From Candidatus Vicinibacter affinis (lineage in GTDB: Bacteria > Bacteroidota > Bacteroidia > Chitinophagales > Saprospiraceae), in the NCBI GenBank assembly GCA_016714365.1, contig JADJNH010000006.1, positions 124,001-188,000 on the forward strand: a stretch of DNA of 64,000 nt. Reading direction: 5' to 3'. Positions 35,126 to 44,076 of the stretch are shown here, piece after piece. The first letter of the stretch is position 1. Every line of letters starts with the position of its first letter. The notes below the pieces were generated by a model. It made no database searches. It was not told the DNA's origin and worked only from the letters and a program-made list of their open reading frames with translations. A program made the translations under genes and the position numbers.

Positions 35126-35632
35126 CTAATTTTTAAAATGAGCTTCAATGTATTGATCAAGATTGCCCAATGCCATGGTGAATCCTTCTTTGAATCCCAA
35201 TTGAATGATTTTTTCCAGATCTTCTAATTCATCGTAGGTTATTAAAATATCCACCGTAGTAACTTCATCTTTTTCAGTAAATGTATTGGTCCAAAAAGCG
35301 CGCGGAAAATCCTGATTGACATTTCCCTCTTCATCACAAAATGCATCCAGTCCTGAGTAACTTTGAAGTTTTGTAATTTTTTTATAATCAGCCCTGCACC
35401 AATGCTTCTCTCCTTCCGGTGAAATCATGGCATACAACCAATGTCCTCCTTCTCTGAAGTCCATGGATTTTGTCTTCGTTTGATAAGGCTTTGGTGCCCA
35501 CCAAAGATCCAGTATTTCCGGATTGGTCCAGGCATCCCATACCAAATCAAGGCCTGCGGCAAATTCCCTTTTTACAGCAATTGTTTTGTTCTGTCGGTCT
35601 ATTGAAAAATCGAATAAAAGATTAGTGTTCAT
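35126..35632 (-). CDS. AHSA1-like START/SRPBCC domain protein
   Basis: A 168-residue cytoplasmic protein of the activator-of-Hsp90-ATPase-1-like group, a ligand-binding SRPBCC fold. The markers are 'VKREFAAGLDLVWDAWTNPE', 'LWWAPKPYQTKTKSMDFREG' and 'GFKEGFTMALGNLDQYIEAHF', the characteristic end. Such proteins are very often coupled to ArsR-type regulators, as here: its ATG overlaps the regulator's stop by four bases. Ligand unknown; no Hsp90 role is implied for bacterial members. Confidence 0.88.
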   Translation of the reverse strand: MNTNLLFDFSIDRQNKTIAVKREFAAGLDLVWDAWTNPEILDLWWAPKPYQTKTKSMDFREGGHWLYAMISPEGEKHWCRADYKKITKLQSYSGLDAFCDEEGNVNQDFPRAFWTNTFTEKDEVTTVDILITYDELEDLEKIIQLGFKEGFTMALGNLDQYIEAHFKN

Positions 35633-35949
35633 TTTTTATTTTTTTTTAAATTTGACAATACTCTGTCCAATTCATTAAATCGGTTCTCCCAGATTTTTCT
35701 GAATTGTGCAAGCCACTTGTCAATTTCCTTCATCCTATCTGCATTCAGTTGATAATAAATTTCTCGTCCAGACTGCTCTTGTTTTACCAACTTGCATTCA
35801 GTCAATATTTTTAAGTGCTTGGAAACTGCTTGTCTTGTGGTACTGAAGTGTTCAGCTATTGCATTGGGCGTCATTGATTGTGAAGCAATCAATAAAATGA
35901 TGGCCCTTCTTGTAGGGTCAGCAATTGCCTGGAATACATCTCTTCTCAT
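35629..35949 (-). CDS. ArsR-type winged-helix regulator
   Basis: A 106-residue repressor-like protein. The start at 35949 (MRRDVFQAIADPTRRAI) is the standard opening of the group paired with AHSA1-like proteins, and it overlaps the stop of the upstream gene by four bases. The recognition helix is in 'FSTTRQAVSKHLKILTECKL', with the wing 'QEQSGREIYYQLNADRM'. No metal-binding cysteine motif is seen, so it is probably not a metal sensor. It likely controls its own operon. Confidence 0.88.
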   Translation of the reverse strand: MRRDVFQAIADPTRRAIILLIASQSMTPNAIAEHFSTTRQAVSKHLKILTECKLVKQEQSGREIYYQLNADRMKEIDKWLAQFRKIWENRFNELDRVLSNLKKNKK

Positions 35950-36509
35950 TTTTTTGATTGATAGCACAACACCACAATTCCGCAATCAAACCTTTTAACA
36001 TCCAACAAATCAAAATTCTGTTTGGAAGTTACGCTTTGAAAAATAGGTAGTCCGTTCCCCAGCACCACCGGATTGATAAACAAATGGAGTTCGTCAATTA
36101 AATTCTCCTTGATTAAAGATGAAACAAATTTTCCACCGCCATAGACAATCATGTCTTTCCCTTCACGATTTTTTAATGCATAAATTTCTTCAACGAGTTC
36201 ACCACTTGCTAAAACTGTGTTGTCCCATTCTGAAGTGAGCAGCGATTTGGTAAACACAACCTTTGGCGTATGCACAAATACTTCGGCCCCCTCTTCAGGT
36301 TCAGGACTATGTAAAGAGGCTGTCCAGTGTGGAATAAAACCCTCTGCAAGTTTTCTTCCCAACAAAATAGTATCTACCTCTTCTGTAAGTTGTCGGACAT
36401 ACCCTTTCAGGTCTTCAGACCAGTCAAAGGTTAACCAATCCATTTCCCCGTTTATCCCGGAAATAAATCCATCCATGGACATTTGGACTTGTAGTTTTAA
36501 TTTTCGCAT
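35946..36509 (-). CDS. RibD C-terminal/dihydrofolate-reductase-like protein
   Basis: A 187-residue cytoplasmic protein of the same family as 22007-22579 but clearly diverged. It shows 'VQMSMDGFISGINGEMDWLT', 'ILLGRKLAEGFIPHW', 'MIVYGGGKFVSSLIKENLID' (NADPH-binding glycines) and 'NPVVLGNGLPIF'. First gene of a tightly packed operon (4-base overlaps) with an ArsR-type regulator, an AHSA1-like protein and the broken VOC gene. A detoxification or reductase role is plausible; the substrate is unknown. Confidence 0.87.
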   Translation of the reverse strand: MRKLKLQVQMSMDGFISGINGEMDWLTFDWSEDLKGYVRQLTEEVDTILLGRKLAEGFIPHWTASLHSPEPEEGAEVFVHTPKVVFTKSLLTSEWDNTVLASGELVEEIYALKNREGKDMIVYGGGKFVSSLIKENLIDELHLFINPVVLGNGLPIFQSVTSKQNFDLLDVKRFDCGIVVLCYQSKK

Positions 36510-37312
36510 GTTATAAAGAATTATTTATGAAACTATTCAGTTGCAAATATAAATGCAACTGATTGGTTTCACAAATAAAAGTAATTTATTTTTAAGAAAT
36601 TTTAAAATGCCACAGGTTGAAACGGCACAAAAACCTCCAATCAAATTTTAAATGTTGCAGAAAGCGCACCACACAGGCAATTTTGAATTAAAACCAGCCA
36701 TTTAATGCTAAAAATGCTTGATTACCCAATGACCAACAGGGCTGACTAAAGCTTACCCATTTTTCTCCATGAGGGAAGTATCCAAAATGCATTCTCTGAA
36801 TTTGCCTCCTCTTTGGCAGAAAATAAGAGCACAAAGTTTGTTCGGAAAAGGAAATCGCTGAGATGGTAAAGTGACAGAACTTTACTTTAAGAGGATTAAA
36901 TTTGATTATACCAATAGGGTTTATTTGAGGAAAAGCGATTTGTCTATTTATTGATTTTAACTCACAACAAGTTGGCAGATTACCAAAAACGTCCCAAAGG
37001 CATAAAATGGGTTTGCCTTGATAAATGCCTTTAATAAAATCCTGAATTAAGAGCTTAAATCGAATGTAAGAAGTCCAAAACCACGAGAAGGTTCACTATT
37101 TATGGGCCGATTCAATAAATTGAAAAAAATACTTAACTATCATCCAAGCTAATAAATAAAAGTTTACCTTTGCATTTCATGCAAAAAGTAAGTTGGTCCA
37201 GTTTCTTCAATTTTCTTCTTTAATATTTTCATTTCAGAACCAACGGACAAATTCTTAAGGTGTTTCTTTTAATTCAGTTTATTAACTTTTCTTACTTATA
37301 ATTTGGAATATT
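36510..37312. other. Long intergenic region
   Basis: About 800 bases between divergent operons. It must hold the promoters of the DHFR-like operon (minus) and of the C10 peptidase gene (plus; TATAATTTGG at 37298-37307 lies too close to the ATG to be a confident -7 box). In one plus-strand frame, about 36745-37060 reads as protein-like pieces broken by stops, perhaps the remains of a transposase-like gene, but I cannot assign it. Confidence 0.4.
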
Positions 37313-39829
37313 ATGAAAAAGGTACTTTGCTTACTGATTTTAATGAATTCAATCCACCTGAATGGTTTTTCCGCAACGGTGAACCTTGATGTTGCAAAAC
37401 AAGTGGCCCTGTTTTTTGCGAACCACATTTCGGCGGTTAGAATTGAAAAAGTTGAGCTTGCACATAAGGCAGAATCCACGAATCACGTTCCTGTTTTTTT
37501 TATCTTTAACTTAAATGCCAACGATGGATATATAATCATCTCCGCAGAAGATGTAGCTACTCCAGTGATGGGCTACTCATTAAAGGGTAGATTCACCAGT
37601 ATAGACATGCCGATAAATCTTCAAAAGTGGTTGACTGAGTACAAGGAGCAGATTTTTTACATCAGAGATAATAACCTGCAAGCACCTCCTAAAATCAAGC
37701 AACTTTGGCAGGACTATTATCAAGGTATATTTTCTGTCAAAGATCAAATTTCAAGTGTTTTACCACTGATGAATACCATTTGGAATCAACGCCCTTATTA
37801 CAATGACCTTTGTCCGGGAGGCTCTGTGACAGGTTGTGGAGCTACTGCCATGGCACAAATAATGAAGTATTGGAATTATCCAAAGCAAGGCACCGGATTT
37901 CACTCTTACAATCACCCAAGCTATGGTACACTTTCAGTTAATTTTGGGAATGCAACATATGATTGGTCCAAAATGCCAAATGATGTCAGAGGTTACAACT
38001 TTGATGTTGCAAATTTGATGTACCATTGTGGTGTAGCTCAAAACATGGACTATAGTCCGCAAACAAGTTCTTCAGGATTATACACCATTGATGAAGCATT
38101 CAAAACATACTTTGGCTATAAGCAGTCAACTCAGGTTTACAACCGTCAGAATTATGGAACCGCAGAATGGGTCAATTTATTAAAAAACGAACTTGACAAT
38201 TCAAGGCCTTTGCTTTATAGAGGTGCCGGCACAGGAGGTGGGCATTTTTTTGACATCGATGGATACGACAATAATAATTTCTTTCATATCAATTGGGGAT
38301 GGGGTGGCGCTTATGATGGTTATTTTACCATTGATGCACTCAATCCGGGTGGAGTCGGAACCGGTGGAGGGACCGGAGGATACAATTCAGGTCATTATGC
38401 CATTTTGGGCATTCAGCCAGAGCAGACCAGTACGGGCAGCTTTGATCTCAGTCTTTATTCAGCCATGGAAGTTAATCCTACTTCATTGGGTTCAAATCAA
38501 GCATTCAAAGTTTCTGTGAAAATTGCCAATTTAGGAATGTCAGCATTTAGTGGAGACTTTTGTGCGGCTGTTTTTACAAATGAAGGTGTCTTTGTAGATT
38601 TTGTTCAAATCTTAAACAACCAAAATCTTCAAAATGGATTTTACAATACATACGAATTCAACTCTGCCGGGATGACGCTTATTCCGGGAAAGCACACCAT
38701 TGGACTTTACTACCGCAATCCAGACAAGGAATGGACTTTAATCAATCAATCTACGTACAATAACCCAATAAGTCTGACGGTGGCCAGTAATGCGAATGTA
38801 ATTGCCATGTATTCAAAAATGAATTTCAGCTCCAACCCGATCGTACAGGACCAGGCGTTTACGGTAACTGCTGACATTGCTAATTATGGAGCTACAGATT
38901 TTAAGGGATGGCTGTCTGCAGATATTTTTGACAAAGAGGGCAAATGGGTTGAAACAATAGCTGAAATCGAAAATACCGTAATCAAGGCAGGTTTTTTTAA
39001 TTCCGGATTTCAATTTTCAAATGATGGATTATCCCTTGATCCCGGGAGTTATTACATTGCCCTGTTTAATTCAACAAATTACACTGATTGGTACATCCTT
39101 TCCAATACTTTGTATGACAATCCTGTATTGATCAATGTTGTTTCACCGGGAATCACTGCCGATAAATATGAAGACAATAATTCAAGAGAAACTGCCTACA
39201 ATTTACCATATACTTTTAATGGAAGTCAGGCTCATATAAACACCATAGGCTCAAATTTTCATAACAGGACAGAATATGATTTTTATAAAGTAATATTGCC
39301 GGCAGGATCAGAATATAAAATTGAAACTAAAATAGGAGACCGATTCAGTAGCCTGGATGGTAAAGATTACTCTGCAGATATTTTAATTTCTTATGATCTC
39401 GGCAATGGATATTCTGAGGCTTATGACTATTCAATACCAAATAATATTATTTTGAAAAACGGAGGCGAGGCCTTGTTCTACATTGCCCCCTATTCTGCAG
39501 GCGAAACTGGAACTTATATATTGGATTTAAAGATTACTAAAACTCAACCTTCAGCAAGTAAAGATTTCATAAATGAAAATCTACTAAATTGCTCGCCAAA
39601 TCCAGCCAATAACCTCCTTTATTTAGAAACTACTGCAACTCTTACCGGAGCAAGTGATGTTAAAATTTTTAATACCACAGGACAACTTATAAAAGCAATA
39701 AATAAAATTTCCATTGGTACTCAGAAAATGCCGATAGATGTAAGCAGCCTCCAAAATGGTCTCTATTATCTTAAAATTCAGAATCAGTTAATGGAATCTA
39801 ATTCAATAAAAATAAATATTTTACATTAG
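37313..39829 (+). CDS. Secreted C10-family (streptopain-like) cysteine peptidase with T9SS type A sorting domain
   Basis: An 838-residue exported protease. Signal peptide (about 1-20), then a Spi/inhibitory-type propeptide (about 22-135; 'VPVFFIFNLNANDGYIIISA', 'ATPVMGYSLKG'). The C10 catalytic domain follows at about 155-370: Cys175 in 'GSVTGCGATAMAQIMKYW', His311 in 'GGGHFFDIDGYD' and the conserved 'FFHINWGWGGAYDGYF'. Two related beta-sandwich repeats come next (about 385-485 and 495-600), then a pre-peptidase-like domain. The type A sorting domain at the end has 'LLNCSPNPANNLLYLET' and 'LQNGLYYLKIQNQ'. Activation probably needs propeptide removal outside the cell. The gene is abutted by a lipoprotein gene. 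Confidence 0.92.
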   Translation: MKKVLCLLILMNSIHLNGFSATVNLDVAKQVALFFANHISAVRIEKVELAHKAESTNHVPVFFIFNLNANDGYIIISAEDVATPVMGYSLKGRFTSIDMPINLQKWLTEYKEQIFYIRDNNLQAPPKIKQLWQDYYQGIFSVKDQISSVLPLMNTIWNQRPYYNDLCPGGSVTGCGATAMAQIMKYWNYPKQGTGFHSYNHPSYGTLSVNFGNATYDWSKMPNDVRGYNFDVANLMYHCGVAQNMDYSPQTSSSGLYTIDEAFKTYFGYKQSTQVYNRQNYGTAEWVNLLKNELDNSRPLLYRGAGTGGGHFFDIDGYDNNNFFHINWGWGGAYDGYFTIDALNPGGVGTGGGTGGYNSGHYAILGIQPEQTSTGSFDLSLYSAMEVNPTSLGSNQAFKVSVKIANLGMSAFSGDFCAAVFTNEGVFVDFVQILNNQNLQNGFYNTYEFNSAGMTLIPGKHTIGLYYRNPDKEWTLINQSTYNNPISLTVASNANVIAMYSKMNFSSNPIVQDQAFTVTADIANYGATDFKGWLSADIFDKEGKWVETIAEIENTVIKAGFFNSGFQFSNDGLSLDPGSYYIALFNSTNYTDWYILSNTLYDNPVLINVVSPGITADKYEDNNSRETAYNLPYTFNGSQAHINTIGSNFHNRTEYDFYKVILPAGSEYKIETKIGDRFSSLDGKDYSADILISYDLGNGYSEAYDYSIPNNIILKNGGEALFYIAPYSAGETGTYILDLKITKTQPSASKDFINENLLNCSPNPANNLLYLETTATLTGASDVKIFNTTGQLIKAINKISIGTQKMPIDVSSLQNGLYYLKIQNQLMESNSIKINILH

Positions 39830-40327
39830 ATGAACTTGAATAGAATTTCAAGCATACTTATTATTTTATTGTTTTGTCTGTGTTGCACGAGGAAGGGGAT
39901 CATGAATGATTTTGACAGTTCAGGGCCTCCAACGATGATTTATAAAATGAAAGAAGAATCCTATAAAGTCCTTGTGCCGGTGATGCTTTCCGCGGATAGA
40001 TCTGAAATTATTGCATATCCTGCAAAACAAGATCTGTTAAAAAATAATAGATACACCTATCCTACAGAATTGACCAAAGGATATTTTTTAGATAACCGTG
40101 GTATCAATGCTCAAACTGCCCTGTTGAAACTAAATTATGAAATGTATTTAAAAATGGAAGATGGTTTTTCTTCAAAGGATTTAATTCTTCAAATAAAAGA
40201 CAAAAACCCATTTATCGAACTCTATGATTGTGGCAATAGATTTAAATTCAATAACGAAGTTAAAGAGATCAATCAAATGATTCTGAAGAACAAATTAAAG
40301 AACTGCAAATGTCTTATAAAGCAATAA
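39830..40327 (+). CDS. Small lipoprotein directly after the C10 peptidase
   Basis: A 165-residue lipoprotein starting at the base after the peptidase stop codon. The signal ends in a Cys pair at residues 18-19 (LLFCLCC). The mature part includes 'KVLVPVMLSADRSEIIAYPA', 'TKGYFLDNRGINAQTALL' and ends Cys-rich (KNCKCLIKQ). I recognise the 'Y-P-A ... G-Y-x-L-D-N-R-G-I' pattern from unnamed Bacteroidota lipoproteins. Streptococcal SpeB and Bacteroides C10 peptidases have adjacent inhibitor genes, so an inhibitor or immunity role is possible. No propeptide similarity is evident, and this is inference from position. Confidence 0.75.
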   Translation: MNLNRISSILIILLFCLCCTRKGIMNDFDSSGPPTMIYKMKEESYKVLVPVMLSADRSEIIAYPAKQDLLKNNRYTYPTELTKGYFLDNRGINAQTALLKLNYEMYLKMEDGFSSKDLILQIKDKNPFIELYDCGNRFKFNNEVKEINQMILKNKLKNCKCLIKQ

Positions 40328-40449
40328 AGTTTCCGGAAATTTAACAAATTCAACGGATTTTCGATTACAATTACAATTCCTTAAAACTAAAATGTATCTG
40401 CCTGTACATATCTTTTTAATATTTAAATGACAGGCCTGTTTATCTGAAA

Positions 40450-41319
40450 TTATTTCCAACTAATTTGTTGGGAGCCTGCGGCTCTGCTGTCTTCAAGACG
40501 CGTTATGGTTGAATTTCTTACATCTACCATATAAATTCTTAATCCGCTGACTACGGCAATGTATCTACTGTCGGGAGACCAGGTTGGAGCAGAAGGCACA
40601 GTTAAATCTGTTTTTATTTGCCGGGGATTTGAACCATCAAATGACATGGTCCACAATTCATAACTACTTATAAATGCTATGGTATTACCATCCGGACTTA
40701 CACTGGGACTGTTTACATCTGTTAGATTAGGATCTATTCGTGTGATGGAATTAAAATCCTTATCAATTAAATAAAGTCCATTGTTTCTAGAAGGGGCCCC
40801 CTGAACAATCAATGAACCATCAGGCGCCCAACTTGGTGAGTAATAACTTTGATCAAGCTTGTCTGGATTACCAACGCTTAATAATAATTGTCCGGATTGA
40901 GCATCGACCACATAAGTCACCTGATTATAAGGATACCCATCGTATGCCACATATTTCTGATCAAATGAAATACGAGGTGAGTTTAAAAAATTTCTGTCTT
41001 TATTATTGGGATCTACGCTCCAGGAAACAAGCGTTCTTCGATTTGCACCGTATAGGTCCGTAATCATGATTCTGCCTTGGTGATTTTCGATGGCCAGGAT
41101 ATCCCCATTGGCCATGATGTCCGGCTGTATTGCATTATTCATCAGCTGTTCAACATTTCCATCTTTTGCTGATATCCTGAACAATGTTCCACCTGCCTGA
41201 GAGCCATCATTATAATAGATGGATCCTGAGAAATCACTGTCAGACGAATCATTTGAGGGACAGCCTGTAAGCACAAATAAAAAAAGCAAAACGAAACAAT
41301 GTAGTAGTAGCCTGTTCAT
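40450..41319 (-). CDS. TolB-like beta-propeller lipoprotein
   Basis: A 289-residue lipoprotein. The ATG at 41319 is chosen because it gives the lipoprotein signal MNRLLLHCFVLLFLFVLTGC; the open frame continues 31 codons upstream without signal-like sequence. WD40-like/TolB PD40 repeats follow: 'SPRISFDQKYVAYDGYP', 'SPSWAPDGSLIVQG', 'SPSVSPDGNTIAFIS', 'APTWSPDSRYIAVVS'. The fold is a six-bladed-type propeller, probably periplasmic or surface-exposed. Single gene; partner unknown. Not the cell-envelope TolB itself, since Tol neighbours are lacking. Confidence 0.85.
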   Translation of the reverse strand: MNRLLLHCFVLLFLFVLTGCPSNDSSDSDFSGSIYYNDGSQAGGTLFRISAKDGNVEQLMNNAIQPDIMANGDILAIENHQGRIMITDLYGANRRTLVSWSVDPNNKDRNFLNSPRISFDQKYVAYDGYPYNQVTYVVDAQSGQLLLSVGNPDKLDQSYYSPSWAPDGSLIVQGAPSRNNGLYLIDKDFNSITRIDPNLTDVNSPSVSPDGNTIAFISSYELWTMSFDGSNPRQIKTDLTVPSAPTWSPDSRYIAVVSGLRIYMVDVRNSTITRLEDSRAAGSQQISWK

Positions 41320-42015
41320 AATAAAAATTTTAAATAATTTATAAAGGACAATGTTTTTAGAAATAATTAATCTCCGTTTTTTATAAATCTCTAGAATCTG
41401 AATAAAACGCAAAAAAAAAAAATCAAGTTTAGTGGAACGGCAATACCTATGCCCAAAATGAAAATTGAACTATGATTCAGATCGCAAACAAAGCGCTGAA
41501 CAAAATATGAAACGCCCTTGGCAAATGTAAGTCAGTATTTCCAATTTTGGTGAATTGCCTGTATATTTATTTTTAATATTGATTATCAACCGTGTTTCAA
41601 ATATACTTGTCGATAAAATTGACCTTTGGACACTTTAGCCTTTCAACTCTATTTTGCCGTTTAAGAATAATATTTTACATATACATCCTGGCGATGGTTT
41701 GAGAAACCTAACAGGTGATTATTATCATACAGCGTGAAGTAGGGTTCCTAAAAGTCCAATTTAACATACTTAAATCAGGAACGGCGAAACGAATAATTTC
41801 GGATTCATTTTTTCGAATTTCAATACCCTTTCAAAACCATTTTTAAAAAAATCCACCACCTTTTAATGTGAATAAAAAATTCTAAGAAAACAAGTTCGAC
41901 TCCATGTTCTAAAGATCTTACCCTATAAACTTTTACCTTCATCAGGAAACTTTATTAAAGTGATTTTTAGGATCTAAATTTACATTACCAAGTACCTGGC
42001 TTTAGAATCCAATTT
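41320..42015. other. Intergenic region
   Basis: About 700 bases with no gene I can support. It includes the upstream region of the propeller lipoprotein gene (minus) and the 3' side of the small membrane-protein gene. No strong hairpin or repeat was noticed. Confidence 0.55.
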
Positions 42016-42303
42016 CTATCTGGGTGGTCCTGACATAAGCATAATGGCAAGCTTCGTGATCATCAAAATGACTATCCAGGAAATTCCGATAAATTTACAA
42101 CCGTATCCATACATCTCATTTCCTTTGGTGGTGTTGTAGGAAAGGTATGAACTCAAGCCCAATAGTAATCCCGCAATCAAATACACAAAGGCTTCTGATT
42201 TTGGATGATATGAATCAATAAGAGTTACCCAAAATCCTTTGAGCAGAAAAAGAACGGCCAGTGCATTGATGCCTGCCATCAGTATGTAAATCATTTTTAA
42301 CAT
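42016..42303 (-). CDS. Small membrane protein of unknown function
   Basis: A 95-residue hydrophobic protein with three membrane segments (about 3-28, 37-55 and 70-90). The N-terminus is 'MIYILMAGINALAVLFLLKG' and the last segment 'FIGISWIVILMITKLAIML' ends just before a basic tail (SGPPR). No family is recognised. An alternative start at Met4 is equally good. It looks like a genuine small gene because of its hydrophobic pattern and codon use. Confidence 0.6.
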   Translation of the reverse strand: MLKMIYILMAGINALAVLFLLKGFWVTLIDSYHPKSEAFVYLIAGLLLGLSSYLSYNTTKGNEMYGYGCKFIGISWIVILMITKLAIMLMSGPPR

Positions 42304-42458
42304 TGCTAACCATATTTATGAGCATGAAAAATATTTTGTAAAAATATCTGACAATATTTATTTTACTACACTTTCCTTATCCAACTTTTGAATAGCGCGT
42401 TTTGAAAAAAAAATGAATCTTTATATGTACACATGGTTCAAAACAAACAAAATATTTT

Positions 42459-43919
42459 CTAAACATTACCTTTCATGAATTCTCTGATAATTTCCAGGTA
42501 CAAATCTATTTCCCGCAAATGTGTACGGAAAGAAAGAATTGCGATGCGTATCCAGTATTGCTGATGAATGGTGGTTGAAGAAACAAACATCCGGCCATCT
42601 CGCACCACGTGGTCCACAAGTGCCGCATTAAATGCATCTGCGTCTCCCTGAAGTGGAACATAACGGTAAATGCATACGGACAAATCCGGATAGGAACCAA
42701 CTTCAAAACCCATCTTACGGATCTCCTCATAAAAATATCTGCACAAAAGTATTTTTTCCTCCAGGGCTGCCTTGAAAGGTTCAATGCCATACAAACGCAA
42801 TGGAATCCACAATCTCAATCCCCTAAAGTGTTTGGTGAGCTCAGGAGAAAGGTCGGAGGCACTGAGTTCTTCCATCGCCTGTACGGTATCCTGCATGTAT
42901 GCAGCACGATAATAATGGGCTTTGTATTGAGAGGCAGTATCTTTGATAAGGACCGCTCCCAGACCGTATGATAAAAATAAGCCCTTATGCGGATCAATGG
43001 CAAGCGAGTCAGCTCGCTCGATTCCGGAGAATTTATTTTTAAGCGGATAACCAAGTTCATCCTCAAGATCTGCTAAAATAAAAAATCCCCCATAAGCTGC
43101 ATCGACATGAAACCACAGATGATAATCCTCTGCCACCGTTGCCAATTCATTAAGCGGGTCTACTGCTCCGGTATCTGTGGTACCGGCAGATCCAATGATG
43201 ATGAAGGGTTCAAAACCTAATTCCAGATCTTCCTCAATCTTCTTCCTTAAATCTACCGGATCCATTCTGAAACGATCATCCATGGCTACAAATCGGGTTC
43301 TGGCTTCGCGCATCCCACAAATACGGATGGCCTTGTGTACACAATGATGAACCTGTGAAGTCAGGTAGATGCACTGTTTGTTGAATTCAGCTGCCTTAAG
43401 CTCTTTAGCTTCCCGGGCAGTGGTAAAGGCTATGAGGTTGGCTATGCTTCCCCCACTGGTGAGATTGCCATGCGCGGTAGATGGAAAACCCATGATTCGG
43501 CAGAGCCATCGTATGAGTTCATTTTCAAGTTTTACAGCACCGGGACCGCTGTAGTATATTCCGGCATATTGGTTGCATACAGCAGCCAGATAATCTCCCA
43601 ACGCACCTGCGTACAAACCACCTCCTGGTATATAACCCAAATGCCCTCCGGAAGCAGGATTAAGACCCTGATGGAGCATTTCTTCATCCAATTGATTCAG
43701 AATGCCATGCAAATCCATAGTTTCATTGTCCGGGTGCTCCAATTTGCCCTTCATACTTTCAAAGGAAAAATAGGCTTTTCGATCCATCAGACTGTCCAAA
43801 AAGTCCTGTGCAAATTCTTGCATTTCACGATCCAATCCTTCGCGGATCTTACGGTCCGGTGATAAGGCTGCACCGGCTCTTTCAAGTTCCAGGATTTGTG
43901 CTTTTAATTGATTTTCCAT
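42459..43919 (-). CDS. PLP-dependent decarboxylase (group II, aromatic amino acid/glutamate type)
   Basis: A 486-residue fold-type-I enzyme. The PLP Lys is residue 312 in 'LAIDPHKGLFLSYGLGAVLI', as in the pyridoxal-dependent decarboxylase family (DOPA, tryptophan, histidine or glutamate decarboxylases). Other marks: 'GILNQLDEEMLHQGLNPASGG', shown in part, 'TSGGSIANLIAFTTAREAK', 'FIIIGSAGTTDTGAVDP' and 'WFHVDAAYGGFFIL' (the Asp that pairs with the PLP nitrogen). Length is normal. Substrate cannot be read from sequence by eye; the similarity is closest to the aromatic-L-amino-acid branch. Single gene, divergent from recQ by 157 bases. Confidence 0.88.
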   Translation of the reverse strand: MENQLKAQILELERAGAALSPDRKIREGLDREMQEFAQDFLDSLMDRKAYFSFESMKGKLEHPDNETMDLHGILNQLDEEMLHQGLNPASGGHLGYIPGGGLYAGALGDYLAAVCNQYAGIYYSGPGAVKLENELIRWLCRIMGFPSTAHGNLTSGGSIANLIAFTTAREAKELKAAEFNKQCIYLTSQVHHCVHKAIRICGMREARTRFVAMDDRFRMDPVDLRKKIEEDLELGFEPFIIIGSAGTTDTGAVDPLNELATVAEDYHLWFHVDAAYGGFFILADLEDELGYPLKNKFSGIERADSLAIDPHKGLFLSYGLGAVLIKDTASQYKAHYYRAAYMQDTVQAMEELSASDLSPELTKHFRGLRLWIPLRLYGIEPFKAALEEKILLCRYFYEEIRKMGFEVGSYPDLSVCIYRYVPLQGDADAFNAALVDHVVRDGRMFVSSTTIHQQYWIRIAILSFRTHLREIDLYLEIIREFMKGNV

Positions 43920-44076
43920 AAAGTCTGCAAAATATTAAATGATCCTTCAGCAGGCTTAATTTTTATTTAATGATTTGTAAATATCCTACCTCAAATGGTT
44001 CGAATTGATTAAAAATGCTTATTTTTAGACTTCGCTGCATGACAGCACAAAACCGATCTAATTTTTCCAATTTCAA

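Noticed and set aside
36745..37060. A decayed transposase-like gene
   Set aside because: Only short protein-like pieces between several stops; no motif could be matched, so it is only mentioned in the intergenic entry.
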